Positions 19,873-27,857 of a DNA stretch of 64,000 bases are shown piece after piece. Numbering within the stretch: position 1 is the stretch's first letter; each line of letters begins with the position of its first letter. The stretch is from Spirochaetota bacterium (GTDB lineage Bacteria; Spirochaetota; Spirochaetia; Treponematales; Treponemataceae): positions 1-64,000 of the forward strand of contig JAEWSQ010000012.1 of assembly GCA_023398165.1 (NCBI GenBank). Reading direction: 5' to 3'. The notes under the pieces are model-generated. The model had not been told where the DNA came from. It made no database searches and worked only from the letters and a program-made list of their open reading frames with translations. Both the position numbers and the translations under genes were made by a program.

Positions 19873-19903
19873 TTGACACCGGTTCCATTCGATGTTTTAT
19901 AAT
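19873..19903 (+). promoter_or_regulatory. Candidate promoter of the GH3 gene
   Basis: -35 TTGACA (19873-19878) and -10 TATAAT (19898-19903) are both perfect matches but 19 bp apart, two more than optimal. A wide spacer often goes with an activator, here plausibly the divergently encoded YesN-type regulator. This is inference. Confidence 0.5.
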
Positions 19904-19927
19904 AACACTATTTTGGAGGTATGCGCA

Positions 19928-22906
19928 ATGAATTCCAATTTTCCTTTTCAAAATCCGTCGCTTTCCCTTGAGGACAGGCTGCAGGATCTTATTTCACGTT
20001 TAAGTATTGACGAAAAAATCTCATTAATCCCTACCCGGCAGGTTGCAGTAGAACGCTTAGGCATTCGGTCATACGATATCGGAGCGGAGGGTGCACACGG
20101 CTTTGTCGACAGAAACGGCGAATCAACAACATTTCCCCAGACGCTGGGATTATCTTCGACATGGGACCGGAATCTTCTGCGTGAAATCGGAAAAGTAATA
20201 GGAACAGAAGCGCGCGCATACTACAACAGGAAAAAAGATAACGGGCTGTCCTTATGGTTCCCGACTATTGATATGGAAAAAGATCCGCGCTGGGGAAGAA
20301 CGGAGGAAGCCTACGGTGAAGATCCGTATCTTACCGGTGAATTAGCCGGTGAAATAGTTCTCGGAACCCAGGGTGATGATCCGTTTTACATTAAGGCTTC
20401 ATGTGCACCGAAACACTTTTTTGCCAACAACAATGAGAAAAACCGCGGCTCCTGTTCCTGTTCAATAGATCCCCGCAACATGAGGGAATACTATCTTGAA
20501 CCGTTCAGGCGTGTTTTTCAAAAAGGAAAGCCGTTCTCGCTCATGACATCCTATAATGAGGTAAACGGTATACCAATGATGCAGCATCCCTCTATCCGGG
20601 ATATTGTAAAAAAAGAATGGGGCCTCGAAGGCAGAGGACATATAGTTACCGACGGCGGAGATGTTAATGCAACGGTAAACGAGCATCATTACTTTACGTC
20701 TCATGATCAGACTATAGCAGCAGGATTTGCCAACGGAGCGGACAGCATGACCGATGAATCAGAAATGGTTATTAACGCGGTAAAGCTTGCACTAAAAAAT
20801 AAACTCATTACAGAATCTGATATTGATTATCATCTGAAAAATATTTTACGAGTACGATTCCGCTATGGACATTTTGACGCTGACGGAATTTGCCCCTATG
20901 ATGCAATAGGGGAAGACGGAATGATGACAGACAGTGCAAAGGAATTATCGCGCATGGCTGTTCAAAAATCGGCAGTACTTCTCAAAAACGAGCCGCTTAA
21001 CGGAAAAAAACTTCTCCCTATAGATAAAACAAAGGTCAAAAAAATTGCGCTCATCGGACCTATGGCAGGATCTGTACATACAGACTGGTATACAGGAAAT
21101 CCGTCGTATAAAATTACAGCCTATGATGCATTTAAAAAAGAGTTTGGAGATAAAAACGTTTTGTACGAAAGCGGCAGCAGTCATGTTTCTTTTTACACAA
21201 AAGACGGCCGGCCTTTAATTCTCAACAGCGAAGGCAGACTCTGTATTGCGCCGAAAGGGACATCGAAAGTCCCCTTCTCCGGTGCTGAAGTTTTCATCCG
21301 CGATGACTGGGGCTGGGGTGCAAACACCCTGTACAGTACTTCAAAAAAGAAATACCTCAATACGAGCGCTGCAATGAGCGCCGATCACCAGCCTTCTGCA
21401 GAAGAAGTGGAACAATTTAAGCAGCATAAAGTTCCTTATAAAATCTGTGCAGATGCTGATTCTGTATGGAACTGGTTTATTATGACACTCTATAACATTG
21501 TTCCTTCAGAACCCGAAAATGGAACAGGAAAACAATCGGTATACTTAAAAATATGGAACGGGAATTCCATAAAAATTACCGGCAATGAAACAGATCTTGA
21601 AGCAGGAGCATATGAGGAGCCTAACCAATTTGTTATGGTAACAGAGTTTAACGCACTTGAAAGAATAAGAAAAATTGCCGCGGAGGCGGATCTTGTTCTT
21701 ACATTCCTGGGCAATCAGCCTCTTATTAACGGCAAGGAGGAGATGGATAGACCCTCTCTTAATCTGCCTGTTTCACAGCAGAAAATTTTAAATACTGCTT
21801 ACAGTGTTAATCCAAATACAGCATTAATTCTCTGTTCAAGCTACCCGTACACCATAACCGAGGAAAATAAAAAAATCAGTTCCATACTGTATTCATCGCA
21901 CGGAATGCAGGAATACGGAAACGGCATTACAGATATTTTACTTGGAAAAGCTACCCCTGCAGGCCGTTTATCCATGACATGGTACAGGGACACGCAGTGT
22001 CTTCCTCCGATGATGGAATATGATATTATAAGCTCTAACAATACATATCAGTATTTTACTAAACCGGTATTATATCCGTTCGGATACGGATTAAGCTACA
22101 CAGAGTTTTCTTACAGTGATCTTCGTATTTCTTCTGCCGAAACAAGAAACGGGAAACCTGTACTGTCGGAGAAAAGCCCAATAACAGTTTCATTCACTAT
22201 TACGAATACAGGTGCATATGATTCTGAAGAAGTACCTCAGATGTATATTACCATCACCGGCTCAAAAGTTAAACGTCCTTTGAAGACACTGCGCGGATTC
22301 GAGCGTGTATACCTTAAAAGGGGAGCATCGCAGAAAATTGAATTTACACTCTCTGCAGAAGACACACGGATTTGGGATGTTACACGAGAATGTTTCTGCA
22401 TTGAAAACGGCTGGTGCACTATACAGGTTGGTTCATCCTCTCAAGACATCCGCTTAAGCTCAACTGTAGAAGTGCAAGGCGAAGTAATTCCCCCAAGGAA
22501 CCTTTTTGCTAAAACATTCGCGCAGAATTACAATGACTATTCACAGTGTTATCTGCACGAGAAAAGAGGCAGCAGTATTCCGTGCGTCTTTACAAAAGAT
22601 GACGGCGCATGGATTTCATTCAATGATTGTGATTTTTCTGAACAGGGAGCGGGAAGCTGTACAGTACACATTTCTACAAACGGCTGTACCTCTCTTGAAA
22701 TTCACACAGCGTCTCCGCAAGGTCCTCTAATTGCAGAATGTGAACTTCCCAACACCGGCGACAACTGTGCTGTCCCATGGAATCATGTCCGTCCAATCTG
22801 GACAGATACCGTAATCCCTCTAAAGACAAGACTTACCGGAATCCAAAACGTATTTTTTGTGTTTAAGGGAACAGCAGCTATACAATCGTTCATATTCAAT
22901 CCGTAA
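19928..22906 (+). CDS. GH3 beta-glycosidase with inserted domain and C-terminal CBM6
   Basis: 992 residues from ATG at 19928 (GGAGGT seven bases upstream); the frame opens at 19892 without a site. GH3 N-domain: KHFFANN, MTSYNEVNG, and the nucleophile D242 in HIVTDGGDV. GH3 C-domain: LIGPMAGS, then an insert of about 150 residues (roughly 400-550) with fascin-like beta-trefoil character, then YPFGYGLSYTEF. An Fn3-like domain follows, with RPLKTLRGFERV. The last 120 residues look like a CBM6: AWISFNDCDF, TSLEIHTASPQGPLIAECELP and VFFVFKG. No signal peptide is seen, which is unexpected for a protein with a CBM. Glucosidase versus xylosidase activity is open. Confidence 0.92.
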   Translation: MNSNFPFQNPSLSLEDRLQDLISRLSIDEKISLIPTRQVAVERLGIRSYDIGAEGAHGFVDRNGESTTFPQTLGLSSTWDRNLLREIGKVIGTEARAYYNRKKDNGLSLWFPTIDMEKDPRWGRTEEAYGEDPYLTGELAGEIVLGTQGDDPFYIKASCAPKHFFANNNEKNRGSCSCSIDPRNMREYYLEPFRRVFQKGKPFSLMTSYNEVNGIPMMQHPSIRDIVKKEWGLEGRGHIVTDGGDVNATVNEHHYFTSHDQTIAAGFANGADSMTDESEMVINAVKLALKNKLITESDIDYHLKNILRVRFRYGHFDADGICPYDAIGEDGMMTDSAKELSRMAVQKSAVLLKNEPLNGKKLLPIDKTKVKKIALIGPMAGSVHTDWYTGNPSYKITAYDAFKKEFGDKNVLYESGSSHVSFYTKDGRPLILNSEGRLCIAPKGTSKVPFSGAEVFIRDDWGWGANTLYSTSKKKYLNTSAAMSADHQPSAEEVEQFKQHKVPYKICADADSVWNWFIMTLYNIVPSEPENGTGKQSVYLKIWNGNSIKITGNETDLEAGAYEEPNQFVMVTEFNALERIRKIAAEADLVLTFLGNQPLINGKEEMDRPSLNLPVSQQKILNTAYSVNPNTALILCSSYPYTITEENKKISSILYSSHGMQEYGNGITDILLGKATPAGRLSMTWYRDTQCLPPMMEYDIISSNNTYQYFTKPVLYPFGYGLSYTEFSYSDLRISSAETRNGKPVLSEKSPITVSFTITNTGAYDSEEVPQMYITITGSKVKRPLKTLRGFERVYLKRGASQKIEFTLSAEDTRIWDVTRECFCIENGWCTIQVGSSSQDIRLSSTVEVQGEVIPPRNLFAKTFAQNYNDYSQCYLHEKRGSSIPCVFTKDDGAWISFNDCDFSEQGAGSCTVHISTNGCTSLEIHTASPQGPLIAECELPNTGDNCAVPWNHVRPIWTDTVIPLKTRLTGIQNVFFVFKGTAAIQSFIFNP

Positions 22907-22922
22907 TACTTTACTAGAAATT

Positions 22923-22977
22923 CCTTCAGGTATGCTGTCTCCTGCACTATATCTTAGACGGCGGCATACCTTGAAGG
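22923..22977. repeat. Imperfect inverted repeat over the 3' end of the DTW gene
   Basis: CCTTCAGGTATGC (22923-22935) is the inverted copy, with one base missing, of GCATACCTTGAAGG (22964-22977). The right arm is the last coding part of the DTW gene (GLPSRYAA). Neither side has a U-run, so this is not a standard terminator, although it sits between convergent genes. Confidence 0.5.
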
Positions 22978-23616
22978 CAGCCCCTTTGCCTCGCGTTCTA
23001 TTTCACTTTGTATTTGAAACTCAACCATTTTCCCAAATACATCTAGTAGAGGTTCTGGATCGCATTCCCTGCAGATGATTCCTGCACTTTGAAATTCTTT
23101 AATAACATAGTAGCAGGTCTCAATAGTCGACAAACAATATTCGGCAGGCTGTTTTTTAAACCTGTACTGCGATGTATAATTGTTTTTAAAAGATATTTTC
23201 TGCAAGGTGTTTAAGTTTTTACTCAGTCTTAGAATTTTTTTTGCAAAAAACCATGTAGAATCAATAAGAATTAATGCAAACTTTTTTCCCTCCGGCAATT
23301 CAGGAATTTTTTCATTATAAAAGTTTTCACTTCCGTCAGCATAAAGCGCTTCATCACAGGGATAAAGAATTAAGGGAATAACATCGGGATTCTTCAGAAT
23401 GGAATTTAATACATCATTATTAGTAAAATCCATATCGACAATTATTTTTGATCCGGGCAGAGACAAAGAGGCCAGACGGCCTGTTCCGGTTCTCTGTTTC
23501 TTTGCTTCTTTCGGATGCATCAAAAAAATAAATAAAACATCTGTATTAATCTGTTTAATATATTTACAATAACAGGTTCTCACAGGGCGCATGCAATTTA
23601 AACACTTAGTTCCCAT
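22954..23616 (-). CDS. DTW-domain protein, probable tRNA-uridine aminocarboxypropyltransferase
   Basis: 220 residues. The N-terminal zinc-ribbon-like Cys set (CLNCMRPVRTCYC) and the DTW motif as DSTW in LILIDSTWFFAKK are present, with R-x-K-x-Q-P-x-x-x-x-LSTIET after it. This is the arrangement of E. coli TapT, which makes acp3U in the variable loop of tRNAs. The start overlaps the preceding BioN frame by 11 bp, so it is translated from the biotin operon mRNA. I know of no functional link to biotin. Confidence 0.85.
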   Translation of the reverse strand: MGTKCLNCMRPVRTCYCKYIKQINTDVLFIFLMHPKEAKKQRTGTGRLASLSLPGSKIIVDMDFTNNDVLNSILKNPDVIPLILYPCDEALYADGSENFYNEKIPELPEGKKFALILIDSTWFFAKKILRLSKNLNTLQKISFKNNYTSQYRFKKQPAEYCLSTIETCYYVIKEFQSAGIICRECDPEPLLDVFGKMVEFQIQSEIEREAKGLPSRYAAV

Positions 23617-24316
23617 GGTGCATCCTATTTAAAAGAGCCTTTCTTTTTTCAACAGCTTTCTGTATCATTATTGAAAGAAGGGCGCTCAACTCAAGAAAGA
23701 AAATAGATATTGAAAGAGCTATTTTTTTCTGTTTCCTTGTGCTCATAGGATTTCTCGCGCGCGATGCGAGCTTAACACCATTCCACACGGAAAAAACTTC
23801 AGGTATGAAACTTACAGCCAGTATTAGATACAAAGACAAAGAAAATTTCCGGAGAATAGGCAGCAGTTTGGAACACTGATTCTGAATTGCATCCAGCGAT
23901 TCCTGCAGTTCCAAAGGACTGGTGGTTTCAAAAAATACCAGGGCTGCTAACGATGCGGTTAAAAAACGTGCCGTATATAGCAGGCCTTCTTTCATCTCAT
24001 GGTAATCAAGACTCAACACCCACCGGCTGTCTACATATTCTGCTTGAATCATCCTGAATAAAGTAACACATAAACCGAGCAAAAGAACAACACGTAAACT
24101 TTTCAAACTGGAAAATGAAGTACGTGCGGCAAAAGCGGCAGCTGAAACAAAAGCAAAAAGTACTACCGTCTTAATCCAAACCGCGGACCCGTCTGAATAC
24201 AATTTTTGAGAAAATAAAAGTATTGAAGAAAAAACAAAACAGGCAAATTTCAAAGACGGATTAATCTTATGCAGTACAGTAAAACCTTTGCGGTAGGAGA
24301 ATAAACTTTCTACCAT
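23606..24316 (-). CDS. bioN: Energy-coupling factor transmembrane protein of the biotin transporter
   Basis: 236 residues with about five TM helices in the EcfT/CbiQ pattern. The cytoplasmic coupling helix with the small-residue Arg motif is present (KLASRARNP), which contacts the ATPase. It overlaps the ATPase gene by 7 bp and lies in birA-bioY-bioM-bioN order, so assignment as BioN rests on context as well as fold. Confidence 0.86.
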   Translation of the reverse strand: MVESLFSYRKGFTVLHKINPSLKFACFVFSSILLFSQKLYSDGSAVWIKTVVLFAFVSAAAFAARTSFSSLKSLRVVLLLGLCVTLFRMIQAEYVDSRWVLSLDYHEMKEGLLYTARFLTASLAALVFFETTSPLELQESLDAIQNQCSKLLPILRKFSLSLYLILAVSFIPEVFSVWNGVKLASRARNPMSTRKQKKIALSISIFFLELSALLSIMIQKAVEKRKALLNRMHHGN

Positions 24317-25026
24317 ACTAAATCCTTCAAGGTTTTATACACAGAAAGAGGATTGCGGATTCCCCACTCTCCCAGATTCTGCTTAACTCCTTCATCAGGA
24401 ACCCCGTCATAAACAATTTTTCCGCAATGAAGTACAAGAAATCGATCGGCGAGAGCAAGTATTTTTTCAAGCTCATGTGTTAATATTATTACTGTTTTCC
24501 CTTCTTCCTTGAGCTGTTTAATAATTTCATTTACCTGCCTTACCCCGGGCCAGTCAAGGTTTGCATATGGTTCGTCAAAAATAATTATACTGCAGTCAAG
24601 AGCAAGAACGCCTGCCACCGCAAGCCTCCGTTTTTCACCGCCCGATAAAAGCCTTGCCGGAAATTCTTTCCTTTTATCCAGCCCGGTTTTTATTGCTGCC
24701 TCTTCTGTCTTCTCTTGTATCTCCTTTTTGGATAACCCCGCATTCCTCGGCCCGAACGAGATATCTTCTTCAACTGTCTCCCCTAAAATCTGAGCATCGG
24801 CATCCTGGAAAATGAGGCCTGCTTTTTCATCAGCAGAAAGAGCAGCACTGCCGCTGGAGCTCTCTTCAAGGCCTGCTATAATATTCATGAGTACCGTTTT
24901 ACCCGAACCGTTTGAACCTGCAATAACAAGGCACTCACCCTTATTGACAGAGAATGATACATTATCAAGCGCCTTAAAACCGTTTGGGAAAACTCTGCTT
25001 ACAAAATCAACACTTAAAACTTTCAC
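24310..25026 (-). CDS. bioM: Energy-coupling factor ATPase of the biotin transporter
   Basis: 238 residues. Walker A GSNGSGKT, Q-loop (FQDADAQILGETVEEDISFGP, the usual CbiO-type Q-helix), signature LSGGEKRRLAVAGVLALD, Walker B IIIFDEPYANLD and the H-loop LTHE are all present. It powers biotin uptake by BioY with BioN. It lies 3 bp after bioY and overlaps bioN. Confidence 0.92.
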   Translation of the reverse strand: MKVLSVDFVSRVFPNGFKALDNVSFSVNKGECLVIAGSNGSGKTVLMNIIAGLEESSSGSAALSADEKAGLIFQDADAQILGETVEEDISFGPRNAGLSKKEIQEKTEEAAIKTGLDKRKEFPARLLSGGEKRRLAVAGVLALDCSIIIFDEPYANLDWPGVRQVNEIIKQLKEEGKTVIILTHELEKILALADRFLVLHCGKIVYDGVPDEGVKQNLGEWGIRNPLSVYKTLKDLVW

Positions 25027-25029
25027 CGC

Positions 25030-25593
25030 TTATCCTGCATAGTTTTTGATTACCGGCCGGAATTTTCCCGCAAGTAAAACCATGACAATGATTTTTATAC
25101 TATTACCGGGAATAAAAGGAATAAGAACGAGTGCGAGAGTTTTTTGAATCGAAGCACCGGTAATCCTCATAAAACCCGCTATACCGCAAAGGAATAACAC
25201 TATTGTTCCAAGAACAGCGCAGACAGCAAGGACTATCCAATAAAGAGCTCCTTTTTTTTGCGGAAGAAAGAAATGAAGTATAATACCGCATACTAATGCA
25301 GCAGCTAAATACCCGATTAAAAATCCTCCTGTCGGACCGCTTAAAAGAACCTGAATTCCTGCCTTACCGGTAAACACGGGAAGTCCGATTATACCAAGCA
25401 GTAAAAAGAGTACTACTGATGCTGAACCCCAAAGAGGTCCCAAAAGCATACCCGACAGTAATGCCATCATATCCTGTATGGTAACCGGCACTCCGGAAGG
25501 CATCGGAATTTGAATAAAAGCGCCTGCACTAATTAGTGCGGCGAACAGTGATGCAAAAACTGCTTGAAGCGCAATATTTTTTTTTGTCATCAT
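25030..25593 (-). CDS. bioY: Biotin transporter substrate-binding component
   Basis: 187 residues, six TM helices, a normal BioY length. Family motifs are seen: QIPMPSGVPVTIQDMMALLSG, LLLGIIGLPVF and GPTGGFLIGYLAAA. BioY captures biotin at the membrane and, with BioM and BioN, forms an ECF transporter. No biotin biosynthesis gene is visible in the window, so the cell may depend on salvage. Confidence 0.93.
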   Translation of the reverse strand: MMTKKNIALQAVFASLFAALISAGAFIQIPMPSGVPVTIQDMMALLSGMLLGPLWGSASVVLFLLLGIIGLPVFTGKAGIQVLLSGPTGGFLIGYLAAALVCGIILHFFLPQKKGALYWIVLAVCAVLGTIVLFLCGIAGFMRITGASIQKTLALVLIPFIPGNSIKIIVMVLLAGKFRPVIKNYAG

Positions 25594-25599
25594 TATCTC

Positions 25600-26541
25600 C
25601 TATTTTACAAACCGGATTTCACCGGGAGGGAACTCACCATTTTCACACTGAGCCCATCCCCGGCTGTTTATTCCTTTGAAAGAAAGACCGTCAGTACTTC
25701 CGGATACAGAAACTGTTTTCCCTGCATCGGGACATTTCTCATTCCACAACTTTACGAGAAGACTGTTATTCTCATAAATCATACGTTCAAAAATTTTAAA
25801 TTCATTCAAAAACTCCAGCAGTATTGTACGCCTCCCCGGGTACTTCTCTTTGTTTACAGAAAAAACAGCGTCAGACTGCGGAATTGGAGGTTTATTTAAA
25901 AGATTAACACCTATACCAAGGTTAACCCAGGAAAGCATATCGCCCGTACCCCTTATATCTGTAAGAATGCCAGAAACTTTTCCTTCTTCAGACCACACAT
26001 CATTGGGCCAGCGTACAAAATATTTCCTTCCGCTCATTTTTTCAAGAACCCTTGCCAGTGCAAGCTGTGCTGCGGAGCATAAACAGTTATAGTAAGCAAC
26101 CGGTAATTGCGGTCTGGTTATAAGCGTAAATAAAAGCGAGGAAGGAACACCGATCCATTCATGATTTAGCCGCCCCTTTCCCCTGCATTGTTTCTCAGCT
26201 GTCACAATTGAAACTTTTGAATCATGCCCGGCAAGCAGTGAAGCCTCATCCATTGTCGAATTTGTCTCAATGAAATGCCTGTATTCCGTATGCATTTCAC
26301 CGAATTCCCAGGGAAATAAACTGTCCGGAATATCCTGTTCGAGAACATACCCCGAAGACTGCCCTCTTCCCTGACTTTTAATGCCGTACCCGCTGTGCTG
26401 CAATGTTTGCACTGCCTTCCACACAGCAACTCTGGAAATACCTATTTCATCAGCCAAAAGCTGTCCCGATATAGGAATAAAAGGATTGCTTCTAAGAATA
26501 GAAAGAATTTGATATTTAGATGACACAGTTTTGTTAACCAT
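25600..26541 (-). CDS. birA: Bifunctional biotin-protein ligase and repressor
   Basis: 313 residues. An N-terminal winged helix-turn-helix (about 5-65, with ADEIGISRVAVWKAVQTLQ) precedes the ligase domain: STMDEA, the biotinyl-AMP loop as RGKGRL (GRGRxG-like), KYFVRWPNDVW and the C-terminal SH3-like part. It charges the biotin carboxyl carrier protein and, when bound to biotinyl-AMP, should repress its own operon. The start ATG has no Shine-Dalgarno site because a palindrome covers it. It is first in the birA-bioYMN-DTW run. Confidence 0.93.
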   Translation of the reverse strand: MVNKTVSSKYQILSILRSNPFIPISGQLLADEIGISRVAVWKAVQTLQHSGYGIKSQGRGQSSGYVLEQDIPDSLFPWEFGEMHTEYRHFIETNSTMDEASLLAGHDSKVSIVTAEKQCRGKGRLNHEWIGVPSSLLFTLITRPQLPVAYYNCLCSAAQLALARVLEKMSGRKYFVRWPNDVWSEEGKVSGILTDIRGTGDMLSWVNLGIGVNLLNKPPIPQSDAVFSVNKEKYPGRRTILLEFLNEFKIFERMIYENNSLLVKLWNEKCPDAGKTVSVSGSTDGLSFKGINSRGWAQCENGEFPPGEIRFVK

Positions 26542-26580
26542 ATTTTAATTCAAGTTAACAAATATCTAAAATCTTGTCAA
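26531..26580 (-). promoter_or_regulatory. BirA-type operator over the birA promoter and start
   Basis: TTGTTAAC (26531-26538) and GTTAACAA (26554-26561) form a perfect inverted repeat with a 15-bp spacer. It resembles the known BirA box, TTGTWAACC - spacer - GGTTWACAA, though the spacer appears a base or so shorter. On the minus strand -35 TTGACA lies at 26575-26580 and a poor -10 TAACTT at 26552-26557. The operator therefore covers -10, transcription start and codons 1-4. Confidence 0.65.
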
Positions 26581-26696
26581 TTATGTTCTTTTCTCACATA
26601 TTACGCTATACTATTATCAGGTGTATATCAGATAGTATTAAACTGCTTTATTAACTGATATTTTCCCGGACACATACAACAAACAGGAGGAATATT

Positions 26697-27218
26697 ATGA
26701 GAAAATCATACATAGCTCTCGCTCTTCTTGCAGGTATTATAGGACTCATGATGCTCTTTGCCCCTGCGGATTGGATTAAAGTTACCGTTATTATACTCGG
26801 AATCGCCGCGGTACTTAACGGGTTTTATAATTTGAAAACCGTTAAAGCGCTCGTCGCTGATCCCGTTTTCGAGAAACTCATACTCATACGGGGTATAGGA
26901 AGCATAGTCATCGGCCTTTGTGCAGTACTCTTGCCGGTAATTATTGCAGGAATTATATGGACGGTAATGATATATGCTCTAGCTGTATTTTTGCTTTTTT
27001 CTGCCGGAAGCGGATTTTATGCGCTTACAAGAATGAAAGAAGCCGGAATTGAGACTAAAATGTATCTTTACGAGATCGTTTTTTCTGCAGGAGCGGCAGT
27101 TCTGCTTTTCATTATGCCCGCTCAAATAGGACTTGTTCTTGTCAGGATACTTGGTGTTGTAATTTTTGTACTGGCTGCTGTTTTTATATTCAGGGAATGG
27201 AAGAATAATCCAGCTTAA
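26697..27218 (+). CDS. HdeD-family (DUF308) membrane protein
   Basis: 173 residues, six predicted TM helices in three hairpin pairs, the usual DUF308/HdeD length and layout (GIIGLMMLFAPADW, GIAAVLNGFYNL, GIGSIVIGLCAVLLP). E. coli HdeD is linked to acid resistance, but most family members have no known role. AGGAGG lies seven bases before ATG. It appears to be a single-gene unit closed by a hairpin terminator. Confidence 0.85.
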   Translation: MRKSYIALALLAGIIGLMMLFAPADWIKVTVIILGIAAVLNGFYNLKTVKALVADPVFEKLILIRGIGSIVIGLCAVLLPVIIAGIIWTVMIYALAVFLLFSAGSGFYALTRMKEAGIETKMYLYEIVFSAGAAVLLFIMPAQIGLVLVRILGVVIFVLAAVFIFREWKNNPA

Positions 27219-27238
27219 GTAAGAGGTTTAAAATTAGA

Positions 27239-27267
27239 AAACCCGGTATATAAAGCCGGGTTTTTTA
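27239..27267 (+). terminator. Bidirectional intrinsic terminator between convergent genes
   Basis: AAACCCGG (27239-27246) pairs with CCGGGTTT (27256-27263), with a T-run to 27267. The minus strand also ends in a T-rich stretch, so it can serve the downstream convergent gene too. Confidence 0.85.
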
Positions 27268-27303
27268 TTGCAGGAAGGGAGAGCCCCCCGCCCTGTATAA
27301 TAC

Positions 27304-27675
27304 TTACTGCAGTCTGTTTTTATCGTATAAAATAAAGAACTTCTTATACCTTGTTGTTCTCGTCTCCTGGAAGTACCGTACATCATCTTCTTCGGTGTAT
27401 ACTCTATATTTAAAATACCCTTTTTCTTCTGCAAACTTCAGTACTTCATCGCGGATTGCAGCATCTGCATCTCCCAGATTAAATACATAATTTTTGAGAG
27501 TATAGGTTACCCTGAGTACACCGGTTAAATCATTAAAGGAAAAATCGATTTTCGCATTTCCAGCTTCAACCGACGAAGCTACAAATTTCAATGCATCACT
27601 GTTTTCTGCTTCCTGCGACCATACTGCACAACTAACTGCAGCCAAAATAAGTATAACTGATAGAATCTTCTTCAT
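27304..27675 (-). CDS. Small secreted protein, paralogue of the one at 55589-55927
   Basis: 123 residues from ATG at 27675 (AGGAGG upstream); the frame extends to 27714 without a site. The signal peptide MKKILSVILILAAVSCAVWS may be cleaved by signal peptidase I. The C-terminal half matches the protein at 55589-55927: L-x(4)-R-x-x-Y ... AI-x-x-E/R ... KFxxExGYFxYxxYxE. The family is unknown to me. A clear promoter lies upstream and the gene stands alone. Confidence 0.75.
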   Translation of the reverse strand: MKKILSVILILAAVSCAVWSQEAENSDALKFVASSVEAGNAKIDFSFNDLTGVLRVTYTLKNYVFNLGDADAAIRDEVLKFAEEKGYFKYRVYTEEDDVRYFQETRTTRYKKFFILYDKNRLQ

Positions 27676-27748
27676 AAGATACCTCCTATAAAACTCCGCA
27701 TAAGCCCGTTCCATTAACCGGGAGGAGTTGTCATCCCTGACTTAGTAC

Positions 27749-27777
27749 AGTATACACCTGTTTATTATTTCGGGCAA
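27749..27777 (-). promoter_or_regulatory. Promoter of the small secreted protein gene
   Basis: On the minus strand: -35 TTGCCC (27772-27777), 17-bp spacer, extended -10 GTGTATACT with TATACT at 27749-27754. It shares its core with the promoters at 3840-3868 and 6362-6390. Confidence 0.6.
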
Positions 27778-27857
27778 GAAAGAAAAAATATGAACTGCCT
27801 TCCACAAACATGTGTCTGGGTATATAATGTGAGGATACTATTTATTAGGAGAATATT

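Noticed and set aside
22923..22977. Inverted repeat as an intrinsic terminator
   Set aside because: There is no T-run on either side.
26607..26612. TATACT as -10 box of the HdeD-like gene
   Set aside because: No acceptable -35 at 16-18 bp, so I do not list it as a promoter.
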